Below, piece by piece: positions 1 to 6,195 of a stretch of 13,184 nt of DNA. The notes beneath the pieces are model-generated. The model worked only from the letters and a program-made list of their open reading frames with translations. It was not told the origin of the DNA and did not search any database. The stretch is taken from positions 1 through 13,184 of the forward strand of contig PWGS01000278.1 of NCBI GenBank assembly GCA_003554505.1, in the 5' to 3' direction. Each line of letters begins with the position of its first letter. Within the stretch, counting starts at the first letter, position 1. The stretch comes from Desulfonatronospira sp. (GTDB lineage Bacteria; Desulfobacterota; Desulfovibrionia; Desulfovibrionales; Desulfonatronovibrionaceae). The translations under genes and the position numbers were made by a program.

Positions 1-51
1 AGCTGTTGGGGAACGCCCCACGCAACTTTGTTTTTCGGTTTTCTATCGAAC

Positions 52-81
52 CCGATACCGATACCGACCCCGACACCGATG
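52..81. repeat. Degenerate hexamer tandem repeat CCGAYN x5
   Basis: Five head-to-tail hexamers are visible: CCGATA, CCGATA, CCGACC, CCGACA and CCGATG. The first two are identical and the others differ only at the last two positions. The tract is non-coding. Short tandem tracts like this can vary in copy number by slippage, but this copy is already degenerate. Confidence 0.75.
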
Positions 82-109
82 GCCAGAACAAGAGTACACA
101 CAAAATGTG

Positions 110-199
110 CTGAACAGTTACAAATTAAGTAACTATTCACCAATTTTATCAGATGGTGAATAGTTACAAAAATAAAGCTAAAAAAATGTTCTGTTACAG
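110..199. repeat. Nested inverted-repeat element with GTTAC motifs
   Basis: A perfect 14-bp inverted repeat pairs 129-142 with 154-167 around an 11-base loop. The right arm reads TGGTGAATAGTTAC. An outer imperfect stem pairs 110-117 with 191-199 (CTGAACAG against CTGTTACAG, one bulged base). The arms are related: TGAACAGTTAC at 111-121 matches TGAATAGTTAC at 157-167 in 10 of 11 positions, and CTGTTAC recurs at 191-197. The element therefore has repeated GTTAC modules in both orientations in AT-rich DNA. It could be a small non-autonomous mobile repeat, a protein-binding site array, or a structured RNA. No T-run directly follows the inner hairpin, so it is not a standard terminator. Confidence 0.7.
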
Positions 200-431
200 A
201 CTGTCTGCGGAATCACCGGAGCCCTGCCAGTAAAAACCCGATAGAATGTCGCTGCAGGTATGCGTGGACAACTATGCCGAACGGGAATTGCTCTCAGGGC
301 CATAGATTTTTTTAAGCCCCTGGAAGCATCGTTGCAGGAGGCGGCAAAGAGGTGCAATCGTTTTCAACAACCATTGCAGGGCAATAATCCTGAAAATCTC
401 TATTGAATCGCGCTACAATTCGGAGGTGGTT

Positions 432-662
432 ATGAAGGAACTGATTGAATACATTGCCAAATCACTGGTGGACAATCCGGATCAGGTCGAAGTTGCCGAA
501 GTGGAAGGGGAGCAGACTTCAGTCATTGAGCTCAAGGTGGCCAAGGAAGACCTGGGCAAGGTCATAGGCAGGCAGGGGCGAACTGCACGGGCCATGCGCA
601 CCATCCTGGGTGCTGCCTCCACCAAGGCCCAGAAGAGGACTGTTCTGGAAATAATTGAATAG
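432..662 (+). CDS. khpA: KH-domain RNA-binding protein KhpA
   Basis: This 76-residue protein is a single type II KH domain with the GxxG loop in [13 protein letters not shown] near residues 41-53. KhpA proteins bind RNA and in several bacteria pair with KhpB (Jag) to influence cell envelope and division genes; the partner is not in this window. Length and placement before rimM and trmD are typical. I chose ATG at 432 because GGAGG at 422-426 sits five bases upstream. A GTG at 426 is also in frame but lies within that ribosome-binding site. rimM follows after eight bases, which suggests coupled translation. Confidence 0.93.
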   Translation: MKELIEYIAKSLVDNPDQVEVAEVEGEQTSVIELKVAKEDLGKVIGRQGRTARAMRTILGAASTKAQKRTVLEIIE

Positions 663-670
663 CTGATGAA

Positions 671-1207
671 ATGGCTGCCAAAGACCTGTTGACCTGCGGG
701 AAGGGGGTCAAACCACATGGACTGAGAGGGGAGCTCTGCATAATCTGGTATGCAGACTCCCCTTTATTATTGCAGGAGTCTGCCAGAATATATTTGCGAA
801 TGCCTGGAAGGCGTCCCAGGGCTTTTAACCCGGAGGCCCTGAGAGAACACCAGCAAAGACTGCTGCTTCAGCTGGAAGAGATCACCGGCCGGGACCAGGC
901 TGAAAAATGGCGGGGAGCGGAAATACTTGCCGATGCCAGGGATCTGCCCCGTGCGGACGAGGACGATGTTTATCTGCATGAGCTCCTGGGCTGCCGGGTC
1001 TATCTGGAAAGCGGGGAATATCTGGGGATGCTGCAGGGGTTTGTGCCCCGGAAAAGTGGTGAAGTCTGGCAGATAATTGACGAAAAGGGCAGAGAGATTT
1101 TATTCTCGGCAGAGGATGACTTCATTGTCCATCTTGATCCCGGGGAGAAGAAAGCGGTCATTTCCCCTCCGGAGGGCCTTCTGGAGCTTTATATCAACCA
1201 GGAGTGA
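671..1207 (+). CDS. rimM: Ribosome maturation factor RimM
   Basis: The 178-residue product has the RimM layout. An N-terminal barrel domain carries the family motif PHGLRGE at residues 15-21. A C-terminal PRC-barrel begins at about residue 97 with LHELLGCRVY, and the family-typical PPEGLLELY lies near the end. RimM binds ribosomal protein S19 and the 30S head and helps mature the 3' domain of 16S rRNA in the cytoplasm. No clear Shine-Dalgarno sequence precedes ATG 671, and only eight bases separate it from the khpA stop, so ribosomes probably reinitiate from khpA. Length is normal for the family. Confidence 0.95.
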   Translation: MAAKDLLTCGKGVKPHGLRGELCIIWYADSPLLLQESARIYLRMPGRRPRAFNPEALREHQQRLLLQLEEITGRDQAEKWRGAEILADARDLPRADEDDVYLHELLGCRVYLESGEYLGMLQGFVPRKSGEVWQIIDEKGREILFSAEDDFIVHLDPGEKKAVISPPEGLLELYINQE

Positions 1208-1242
1208 GCCTGCGGACCACAGGGTCTACCGGGCAGCAGGCT
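1207..1242 (+). other. Intercistronic nested hairpin, rimM-trmD
   Basis: AGCCTGC at 1207-1213 pairs perfectly with GCAGGCT at 1236-1242. Inside, GACC at 1215-1218 pairs with GGTC at 1223-1226 around ACAG. No T-run follows, so this looks like an mRNA fold between cistrons and not an intrinsic terminator. It begins at the last base of the rimM stop codon. Confidence 0.4.
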
Positions 1243-1270
1243 GGAATTTACTTCAATAACAGGACCAGGC

Positions 1271-2548
1271 GTGCATTTTCATATTATTACCCTTTTTCCG
1301 GAATATTTTGATTCCCCCCTGGACTGCGGGCTCATGGGCAAGGCCCTGGAAAAAGGCATCCTGGAAGTTTCCAGGATCAATCCCCGCGAATTTACCCGGG
1401 ACAGGCACAGAACCGTTGATGACCGTCCATACGGCGGTGGTCCGGGCATGGTCATGCTCCTGGATCCCCTGGTTCAGGCCCTGAATGAACTGCCTTCCGG
1501 CTGCAGAAAAGTCCTGCTTACGCCCAAGGGAAACCCCCTGGATCAGTCTCTTGCCGCCCGTCTGGCCGGTGAAGATGATCTGGCCCTTGTATGCGGGCGC
1601 TATGAAGGCATTGACGCCCGCCTGGAAGAGCTTTTTGACCTGGAGCTTGTTTCAGTGGGCGACTTCGTCTTAAACGGCGGAGAATCTGCAGCCCTTTGCC
1701 TCATGGAGTCGGTGGCCAGGTTTATGCCGGGTTTTCTGGGCAGGCAGGAATCCGCCGGTGAAGAGAGCTTTTCCTCAGGTCTTCTGGAATACCCCCATTA
1801 CACACGGCCGGAGGAGTACGCGGGGCTTAAGGTTCCCGACGTCCTTCTGTCCGGGGATCATGGCCGTATAGCTGCATGGCGCAGGCAAAGGTCCCTGGAA
1901 AATACGTTCAGGCTCCGCCCCGAGCTCCTGACCAGCCCCCTTCTAACTCCTGAAGACCTGGATTTTCTCCAGGGGCTGCAAAGGACTCGTCCCGGGAGGA
2001 ATCTCTATCTGGCCCTGGTTCATCACCCGGTTAAAAATAAGATGGGTCAGGAGAGCACAACCTCTTTGACAAACCTGGATATTCACGATATAGGACGCGT
2101 TTGTGCCACTTACGGGCTGGGGAAATATTACCTGTGCACGCCTCTTCAGGACCAGCAGGTCCTGGCCGGAAGGCTTCTCCGGCACTGGAGGGAGGGTTCC
2201 GGGGCGCAGGCCAATCCGGACCGGGCCAGGGCTCTTTCGGGTGGGGAGGTTGTTTCTTCCCTTGAGGATGCAGTTGAAAACATAGAGAGCCTCACCGGCC
2301 GAAAGCCCCGCGTTGTGGCCACCAGTGCTTCCGGAAACGGGGATCTGGACTGCAGTCAGGTGTTGCAATGCCTGGATGAGGATCCGGTTTTGATGGTACT
2401 GGGCACAGGATACGGGCTTTCGGACAGGATTGTTCAGGAGGCGGACAACCTGCTTGCCCCGTTGCGGCTTCTGGGTGGATACAATCATCTCTCGGTTCGT
2501 TCCGCAGCCTCAATTATAGTGGACCGTATTCTGGGTGATTTCGCCTGA
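1271..2548 (+). CDS. trmD: TrmD tRNA m1G37 methyltransferase fused to a second SPOUT methyltransferase domain
   Basis: Residues 1-240 are a full TrmD, which uses S-adenosylmethionine to methylate G37 of tRNAs and so prevents frameshifting. Visible motifs are TLFPE (7-11), DRHRTVDDRPYGGGPGM (44-60), the knot loop GRYEGIDAR (109-117), SVGDFVLNGGE (128-138) and LLEYPHYTRP (171-180). R150 and E165 fall where E. coli has R154 and the catalytic D169, so the general base is Glu here. Residues 243-425 form a second domain: LALVHHPVKNK, TNLDIHDIGR (267-276), GTGYGL (378-383) and YNHLSVRSA near the end. These match my memory of the SPOUT-type Methyltrn_RNA_4 family, whose substrate is not known to me. 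Ordinary TrmD is about 240-260 residues. The start is GTG, with AGGA six bases upstream. Confidence 0.93.
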   Translation: MHFHIITLFPEYFDSPLDCGLMGKALEKGILEVSRINPREFTRDRHRTVDDRPYGGGPGMVMLLDPLVQALNELPSGCRKVLLTPKGNPLDQSLAARLAGEDDLALVCGRYEGIDARLEELFDLELVSVGDFVLNGGESAALCLMESVARFMPGFLGRQESAGEESFSSGLLEYPHYTRPEEYAGLKVPDVLLSGDHGRIAAWRRQRSLENTFRLRPELLTSPLLTPEDLDFLQGLQRTRPGRNLYLALVHHPVKNKMGQESTTSLTNLDIHDIGRVCATYGLGKYYLCTPLQDQQVLAGRLLRHWREGSGAQANPDRARALSGGEVVSSLEDAVENIESLTGRKPRVVATSASGNGDLDCSQVLQCLDEDPVLMVLGTGYGLSDRIVQEADNLLAPLRLLGGYNHLSVRSAASIIVDRILGDFA

Positions 2549-2573
2549 TCCGTTTTTGTCGATTGCGACGGAT
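2548..2573 (+). promoter_or_regulatory. Candidate leader hairpin before rplS
   Basis: ATCCGT at 2548-2553 is the reverse complement of ACGGAT at 2568-2573, and a nested alternative pairs GTCG (2558-2561) with CGAC (2566-2569). The structure begins at the last base of the trmD stop and lies in the 97-base leader before the L19 start. It may affect termination, processing or translation of rplS. This is only a visible fold; I cannot assign it to a known leader RNA. Confidence 0.3.
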
Positions 2574-2645
2574 TATATGGAGTTCAAAGCTTCCGTCCAG
2601 AATTTCAGTTTAAAATCAATCATTTTTTCGTCAGGAGCAAGATCC

Positions 2646-3005
2646 ATGAATATCATGCAGCAGATCCAGCAGGAACAGATGCGTACCGATATCCCCAGCT
2701 TCAAGGCCGGAGATACGGTAAAAGTTCACGTTCGTATCATAGAAGGTGAGAAGGAAAGAGTTCAGGTATTTCAGGGGACCGTACTCAGGGTAAAGCGCGG
2801 AACCACGAACTCCACCTTCCTGGTGCGCAAGATTTCCGACGGAGTTGGAGTGGAGAGGGTTTTTCCCTTGAACTCCCCTTTTATCGAGAAAGTGGAAGTG
2901 GTTACCAGGGGCAAGGTCAGACAGGGCCGCATCTACTTCCTGCGCAAGCTCAGGGGCAAGGCTGCCCGCATCAAGGCCAGGACCGACTGGCACAAGGGCA
3001 ACTGA
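2646..3005 (+). CDS. rplS: 50S ribosomal protein L19
   Basis: The 119-residue product is a typical bacterial L19, which sits at the 30S-50S interface of the ribosome. Family signatures are FKAGDTVKVHVRIIEGEKER near the N-terminus, FQGTVLRVKRG, VGVERVFPLNSPFIEKVEV, and a basic tail RGKVRQGRIYFLRKLRGKAARIK. I chose ATG 2646 because AGGAG at 2633-2637 lies eight bases upstream and the resulting length fits the family. The frame stays open further upstream, but the added residues do not resemble L19. A second ATG at 2655 is a less likely start. Confidence 0.97.
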   Translation: MNIMQQIQQEQMRTDIPSFKAGDTVKVHVRIIEGEKERVQVFQGTVLRVKRGTTNSTFLVRKISDGVGVERVFPLNSPFIEKVEVVTRGKVRQGRIYFLRKLRGKAARIKARTDWHKGN

Positions 3006-3027
3006 TACCAAACCTAAGTCTATTGCA

Positions 3028-3071
3028 GCGGATAAAGATGAAAGAACCGGCTGGTACTCATCTTTATCCGC
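3028..3071 (+). other. Strong intergenic stem-loop, rplS-rnhB
   Basis: A perfect 14-bp inverted repeat pairs 3028-3041 (GCGGATAAAGATGA) with 3058-3071, around a 16-base loop that can itself form ACC-GGCT-GGT. It lies 22 bases after the rplS stop and 18 bases before the rnhB start. No T-tract follows on the + strand, so it is not a canonical intrinsic terminator. It may be an mRNA processing or stability element that sets L19 expression apart from the downstream genes. Confidence 0.65.
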
Positions 3072-3089
3072 CTGAAAACAGGGGTGTGA

Positions 3090-3728
3090 GTGAAAGCATC
3101 CGGGCATCCCGCTTTTAATTTTGAGTCGCTCTGCGATTCGTTGCCTCCGGCAGGCCTTGATGAGGCCGGCAGGGGGTGTCTGGCCGGACCTGTGGTGGCT
3201 GCCGCCGTAGTATTATCCCCTGATGCCGGCATTGCCCGGCTTACTGATTCCAAAAAACTAAACCCTAAAATACGTGAAGCCCTTGTTCCGGAGATAAAGT
3301 CCGCCTGCCTTGCCTGGTCTCTGGGGCTTTCCTGGCCCGGGGAAATCGACCGCATAAATATCCTTCAGGCTACTTTGACCGCCATGAAAAGGGCTGTCCT
3401 GCACCTTGATCCTGTTCCCGGAAAACTACTGGTTGACGGCAACCGGAAAATCCCATTGAATATTCACCAGAGATGCATTGTCAGGGGCGACATGACCGAG
3501 CCCTGTATCTCTGCAGCCTCTATCCTGGCCAAAACCTTCAGAGACTTGCTCATGACAAAGCTGGACCAGCGCTATCCGGGCTACGGGCTGGGCGAGCACA
3601 AAGGCTACGGCACCAGAAAACCCCTGCATCTCCTCAAAAGCCTGGGGCCTTCGCCCATGCACAGAAAAAGCTTTAAAGGGGTTCTGCCCAGGCCCAGGGA
3701 GAAAGTGCCTTGTCTGCCCATAACCTGA
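3090..3728 (+). CDS. rnhB: Ribonuclease HII
   Basis: This 212-residue protein cleaves the RNA strand of RNA-DNA hybrids and removes ribonucleotides misincorporated into DNA. The RNase HII signature GLDEAGRGCLAGPVVAAAVV is at residues 22-41. The metal-binding acidic set is visible as D24, E25, D116 (in LLVDGN) and D134 (in VRGDMTE), followed by the conserved SAASILAKTFRD. The conserved YPGYGLGEHKGYGT segment is also present, so the enzyme should be active. The start is GTG 3090, with AGGGG about five bases upstream. The last 19 bases overlap yraN. Confidence 0.96.
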   Translation: MKASGHPAFNFESLCDSLPPAGLDEAGRGCLAGPVVAAAVVLSPDAGIARLTDSKKLNPKIREALVPEIKSACLAWSLGLSWPGEIDRINILQATLTAMKRAVLHLDPVPGKLLVDGNRKIPLNIHQRCIVRGDMTEPCISAASILAKTFRDLLMTKLDQRYPGYGLGEHKGYGTRKPLHLLKSLGPSPMHRKSFKGVLPRPREKVPCLPIT

Positions 3729-4108
3729 ATCTGGGGCGCTTCGGTGAAGAGGTGGCCCGGGACTATCTTGCGGAAAAAGGTTACAGGATAAAGGAGCGCA
3801 ACTGGAGAGCCCGCGGCGGTGAGCTGGACCTGGTCTGCACCCGGGATGACTGTATCGTTTTTGTGGAGGTAAAGACCCGCACCGAGGAAGGCATGGGCCA
3901 TCCCCTGGAAAGTCTGGGGGTTAAGCAGCGGAAAAAACTTATGCGCACGGCCGGGCTGTACCTTAGCTGGCACAGCATGTGGTCCAGTCAGAGCCGTTTT
4001 GATTTCATCTGCGTCACTGTGGGCCGGGAAGTACAAATTGAACATATCCAAAACGCCATCGAGTTCAGCTCTGTGGGTGGTGGCCACACCCCTTGGCAAC
4101 CCTGGTGA
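3710..4108 (+). CDS. yraN: UPF0102 family protein YraN
   Basis: The 132-residue product belongs to the UPF0102/YraN family, a restriction-endonuclease-like fold of unsettled function. Conserved pieces are LGRFGEEVARDYLAEKGY (8-25), NWRARGGELDLV (31-42), VFVEVKTR (50-57) and RFDFI (96-100). The putative nuclease residues E38, D40, E53 and K55 are all present. The start is an uncommon TTG at 3710, supported by AGGGAG at 3696-3701 eight bases upstream. It overlaps the end of rnhB by 19 bases, and its own 3' end overlaps the start of rsmI. rnhB and yraN are commonly adjacent, which hints at a nucleic-acid repair or processing role, but that is inference. Confidence 0.93.
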   Translation: MSAHNLNLGRFGEEVARDYLAEKGYRIKERNWRARGGELDLVCTRDDCIVFVEVKTRTEEGMGHPLESLGVKQRKKLMRTAGLYLSWHSMWSSQSRFDFICVTVGREVQIEHIQNAIEFSSVGGGHTPWQPW

Positions 4109-4892
4109 TCTGTCCCCCAGGGCTGCAGAGGTGCTGTCCGGCTGCGACCTGATTCTGGCCGAGGATACCAGACGGGCCGGGGTATTGTTTAAAAGCCTGG
4201 ACATTAAAGCCGGGGAACTTTTAAGTTTTCACGAGCACAATGAAGAAGGGCGCATGCACAAGGTGGCCGCCAGAATCCAGGCCGGTGAAAACTGTGCACT
4301 CATAAGCGATGCCGGCACCCCTCTCATGGCTGATCCGGGCTACCGTCTGGTACGCCATTGCCGGGATTCGGGAATCAGGGTAGTTCCCATACCCGGCCCC
4401 TGTTCTTTTGTAGCCGCCCTGGCTGCATCCGGACTTCCCCCTTATCCCTTTGCTTTCCTGGGATTTCTGCCCAGGAAGCCGGCGGAACTGGAAAAGGCTT
4501 TAAAAAGCTGGCAGGGGATGTCTGTTACCCTGGTTTTTTTCGAGCGCAAAAACAGGGTGCCGAGTACCCTGGACAAGGCATACAGGGTGCTTGGGCCCAG
4601 GGATTTCTGCCTGGCCAGGGAATTGACCAAGAAATACGAGGAATTTATCCGGGGCAGGCTGGACAGGATTGAACTGGAGCCGGAAAAGCTGCGGGGTGAA
4701 CTTACGGTCATTATAGGCCCCCCTGATCCGGCTGACTTGACAAAAGATGCTGAAAGCGTGAAGGATTTGATATCCAGATATCTGGAGCATGGTCTTTTGC
4801 CCAGAGATGTTGTGCGGGAAGTGAGAAAGAATGCCAAAGGGTGGAGCGGCAAGGAAATTTATGCGCTGATGCAGGATATGCGTTCAAAATAG
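4038..4892 (+). CDS. rsmI: 16S rRNA 2'-O-methyltransferase RsmI
   Basis: This protein of about 284 residues methylates the 2'-hydroxyl of C1402 in 16S rRNA, in the 30S decoding centre. It has the tetrapyrrole-methylase fold and the family motifs WVVATPLGNPGDLSPRA near the N-terminus, LAEDTRRAG, ALISDAGTPLMADPGYRL, IPGPCSFVAALAASGLP and FAFLGFLPRK. I chose TTG 4038 because GGGAAG at 4026-4031 lies six bases upstream and it leaves a short, plausible N-terminus before the first conserved strand. There is no in-frame ATG before the conserved ATPLGNPGD motif. A TTG at 3999 is possible but less supported. The gene overlaps yraN by about 71 bases, so the two are probably translationally linked. Confidence 0.92.
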   Translation: MNISKTPSSSALWVVATPLGNPGDLSPRAAEVLSGCDLILAEDTRRAGVLFKSLDIKAGELLSFHEHNEEGRMHKVAARIQAGENCALISDAGTPLMADPGYRLVRHCRDSGIRVVPIPGPCSFVAALAASGLPPYPFAFLGFLPRKPAELEKALKSWQGMSVTLVFFERKNRVPSTLDKAYRVLGPRDFCLARELTKKYEEFIRGRLDRIELEPEKLRGELTVIIGPPDPADLTKDAESVKDLISRYLEHGLLPRDVVREVRKNAKGWSGKEIYALMQDMRSK

Positions 4893-4961
4893 CGTGGACA
4901 GCAGGTGTTTTTCCAAAAAAAGACCGGCAATAATCAAACTGGTTCTGAAACAAGATAGTCT

Positions 4962-5723
4962 ATGGCCCATCTGGACTTCAAATCCCTCTACAGATGCCTG
5001 CTGCGCAGTCAGCTGGTGGGATGCGCCTTTAATACCCGGGGGCTGCAGAATATCGGCCTGGCCTATGCCCTGGACCCCGGCCTGCAGAAGATTTACTCTG
5101 ATGATCCCCATGGCTTGCAGAGAGCCAGACGCAGGCATCTTAAGTTCTATAATACTCACCCCTTCTGGAATCCTTTACTGGTGGGTATCTTTCTGACCCT
5201 GGAAAGCAAAATTTCCAGGAAGCTGTTCCCACCCGCCTCCCTTCCAGGAGTCAAGTCCACTCTTGTGTACACCCTGTCTGCCATAGGGGACTCCTTTTTC
5301 AGCGGCAGCCTCATGGTCACCTGGTCGCTGGTGACAATGGTCCTGGTCATGGCCGGTTTATACTGGCCGGCCATAATTCTGGGCGTTATTTTTTTTGTGT
5401 CTGTGCAGTTGTTTAAAATATACGTTTTTTATCAGGGGTATGTGCAGGGGATAGTGTTTGTACAGCGGCTCAAGCAATGGAATCTCATCAACTGGGGTAC
5501 CAGGCTCAAGCTTGTCAATTCCTTGCTGCTTCTGTGTTTTTGGCTTGTAATCTGGCCGTTTCAGTGGCATACATTAAACTTTATCGGGATATGCATTCTG
5601 GGACTTCTGATGGCCTGGGCGTTCAAAAGGATACAATGGAGCCGGGAGATTTTTATGGCAGCGGTTTTTCTGTTTCTTCTCCTGCTCCCCTGGGAACAGA
5701 TGGGCCTTGATTTCTTGTTTTAG
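4962..5723 (+). CDS. Mannose-family PTS permease subunit IID
   Basis: The 253-residue membrane protein matches the IID subunit of mannose-type phosphotransferase systems, which forms the sugar channel with IIC. Signatures include NTRGLQNIGLAYALDPGL (24-41), the highly typical RRHLKFYNTHP (57-67), LTLESKISRKL (78-88) and a TLSAIGDSFFSGSL segment (104-117). Several hydrophobic segments follow between about 119 and 250. Family members are usually slightly longer. IIA, IIB and IIC are not beside it, yet HPr and Enzyme I follow directly. It could belong to a permease whose other subunits are encoded elsewhere. ATG 4962 has no strong ribosome-binding site, and a 69-base gap separates it from rsmI. 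Confidence 0.88.
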   Translation: MAHLDFKSLYRCLLRSQLVGCAFNTRGLQNIGLAYALDPGLQKIYSDDPHGLQRARRRHLKFYNTHPFWNPLLVGIFLTLESKISRKLFPPASLPGVKSTLVYTLSAIGDSFFSGSLMVTWSLVTMVLVMAGLYWPAIILGVIFFVSVQLFKIYVFYQGYVQGIVFVQRLKQWNLINWGTRLKLVNSLLLLCFWLVIWPFQWHTLNFIGICILGLLMAWAFKRIQWSREIFMAAVFLFLLLLPWEQMGLDFLF

Positions 5724-5770
5724 ACTTTATCCACCAGCAAATACAGTCTGCCGGGAGTATTTTAACGGAT

Positions 5771-6055
5771 ATGGCGGAAGATAACATCTGCGAGACTACA
5801 ATAAACCTGCATAACGAGTTCGGGCTTCATGCCCGTCCTGCCGGGCGGATAGCCAGGGCGGCCCAGCAGTTCGAGGCCCGGATAAAGCTCGGTTTTGACG
5901 GCCGTGAAGTAGATGCCAAGAGCATCCTGGATATACTAAGCCTGGCGGCACCAAACGGAAGCGCTCTGCGCATCCTGGCCCAGGGGAATGATGCCAGGCA
6001 TGCAGTAGAGCATCTTGAAAGCCTTTTCCGGGAAAAGCTCAGAGAAGATGGATGA
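5771..6055 (+). CDS. ptsH: Phosphocarrier protein HPr
   Basis: This 94-residue protein carries phosphate from Enzyme I to the PTS IIA domains. The active-site motif GLHARPAG places the phosphorylated histidine at H20 and the conserved arginine at R22, equivalent to H15 and R17 of model HPr proteins. S51 in DAKSILDIL aligns with the regulatory Ser46 targeted by HPr kinase, so serine phosphorylation is possible; no such kinase gene is in this window. The N-terminus is about five residues longer than usual. GGGAG at 5753-5757 lies rather far upstream of ATG 5771. A 140-base spacer separates it from ptsI. Confidence 0.95.
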   Translation: MAEDNICETTINLHNEFGLHARPAGRIARAAQQFEARIKLGFDGREVDAKSILDILSLAAPNGSALRILAQGNDARHAVEHLESLFREKLREDG

Positions 6056-6118
6056 GTATTCGACGGTGGAACCAGGGCCGGTTATACCCAGATCCAGGCC
6101 AGGTTCAGCAGGCTTCTG

Positions 6119-6134
6119 TTTCTGCCCGCAGAAA
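6119..6134 (+). other. Short hairpin in ptsH-ptsI spacer
   Basis: TTTCTG at 6119-6124 pairs with CAGAAA at 6129-6134 around the four-base loop CCCG. It lies in the 140-base non-coding spacer between HPr and Enzyme I. No T-run follows, so it is unlikely to be a terminator. I see nothing else in that spacer. Confidence 0.3.
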
Positions 6135-6195
6135 AAACCCGACTCCACGCACAAAAACACCCCCGGGAGGCTCCCCGCAATAAGGTGTTGAAATT

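Larger units (their letters stand above)
1..431. other. Non-coding region upstream of khpA
   Basis: I see no convincing protein or RNA gene in this stretch. It holds a short GC hairpin at 7-20 (TGGGG, loop AACG, CCCCA) followed loosely by a T-rich run near 27-35, a hexamer repeat at 52-81, and a nested inverted-repeat element at 110-199. Part of it (about 110-190) is clearly richer in A and T than the surrounding coding DNA. In many bacteria rpsP lies directly before khpA. Here any rpsP would have to end before position 1, so the gap is at least 425 bases. The 7-20 hairpin could be a weak terminator for an upstream gene, but the T-run starts several bases after the stem. Confidence 0.7.

Noticed and set aside
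414..419. TACAAT as a -10 box for khpA
   Set aside because: Transcription would begin at or after the ribosome-binding site at 422-426, and no -35 is visible.
426..431. GTG 426 as the khpA start
   Set aside because: It overlaps the GGAGG ribosome-binding site that is well placed for ATG 432.
1..431. CRISPR array in the repeat-bearing region
   Set aside because: The repeats are one hexamer tract and one inverted-repeat element, with no regular repeat-spacer pattern.
1943..2488. Open frame on the - strand (181 codons)
   Set aside because: It is opposite the second SPOUT domain of trmD, whose conserved motifs explain the sequence.
2535..2645. N-terminal extension of L19 from position 2535
   Set aside because: The added residues do not resemble L19, and AGGAG at 2633-2637 points to ATG 2646.
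3028..3071. Intrinsic terminator after rplS
   Set aside because: The stem is strong, but no T-run follows on the + strand, so I list it only as a stem-loop.
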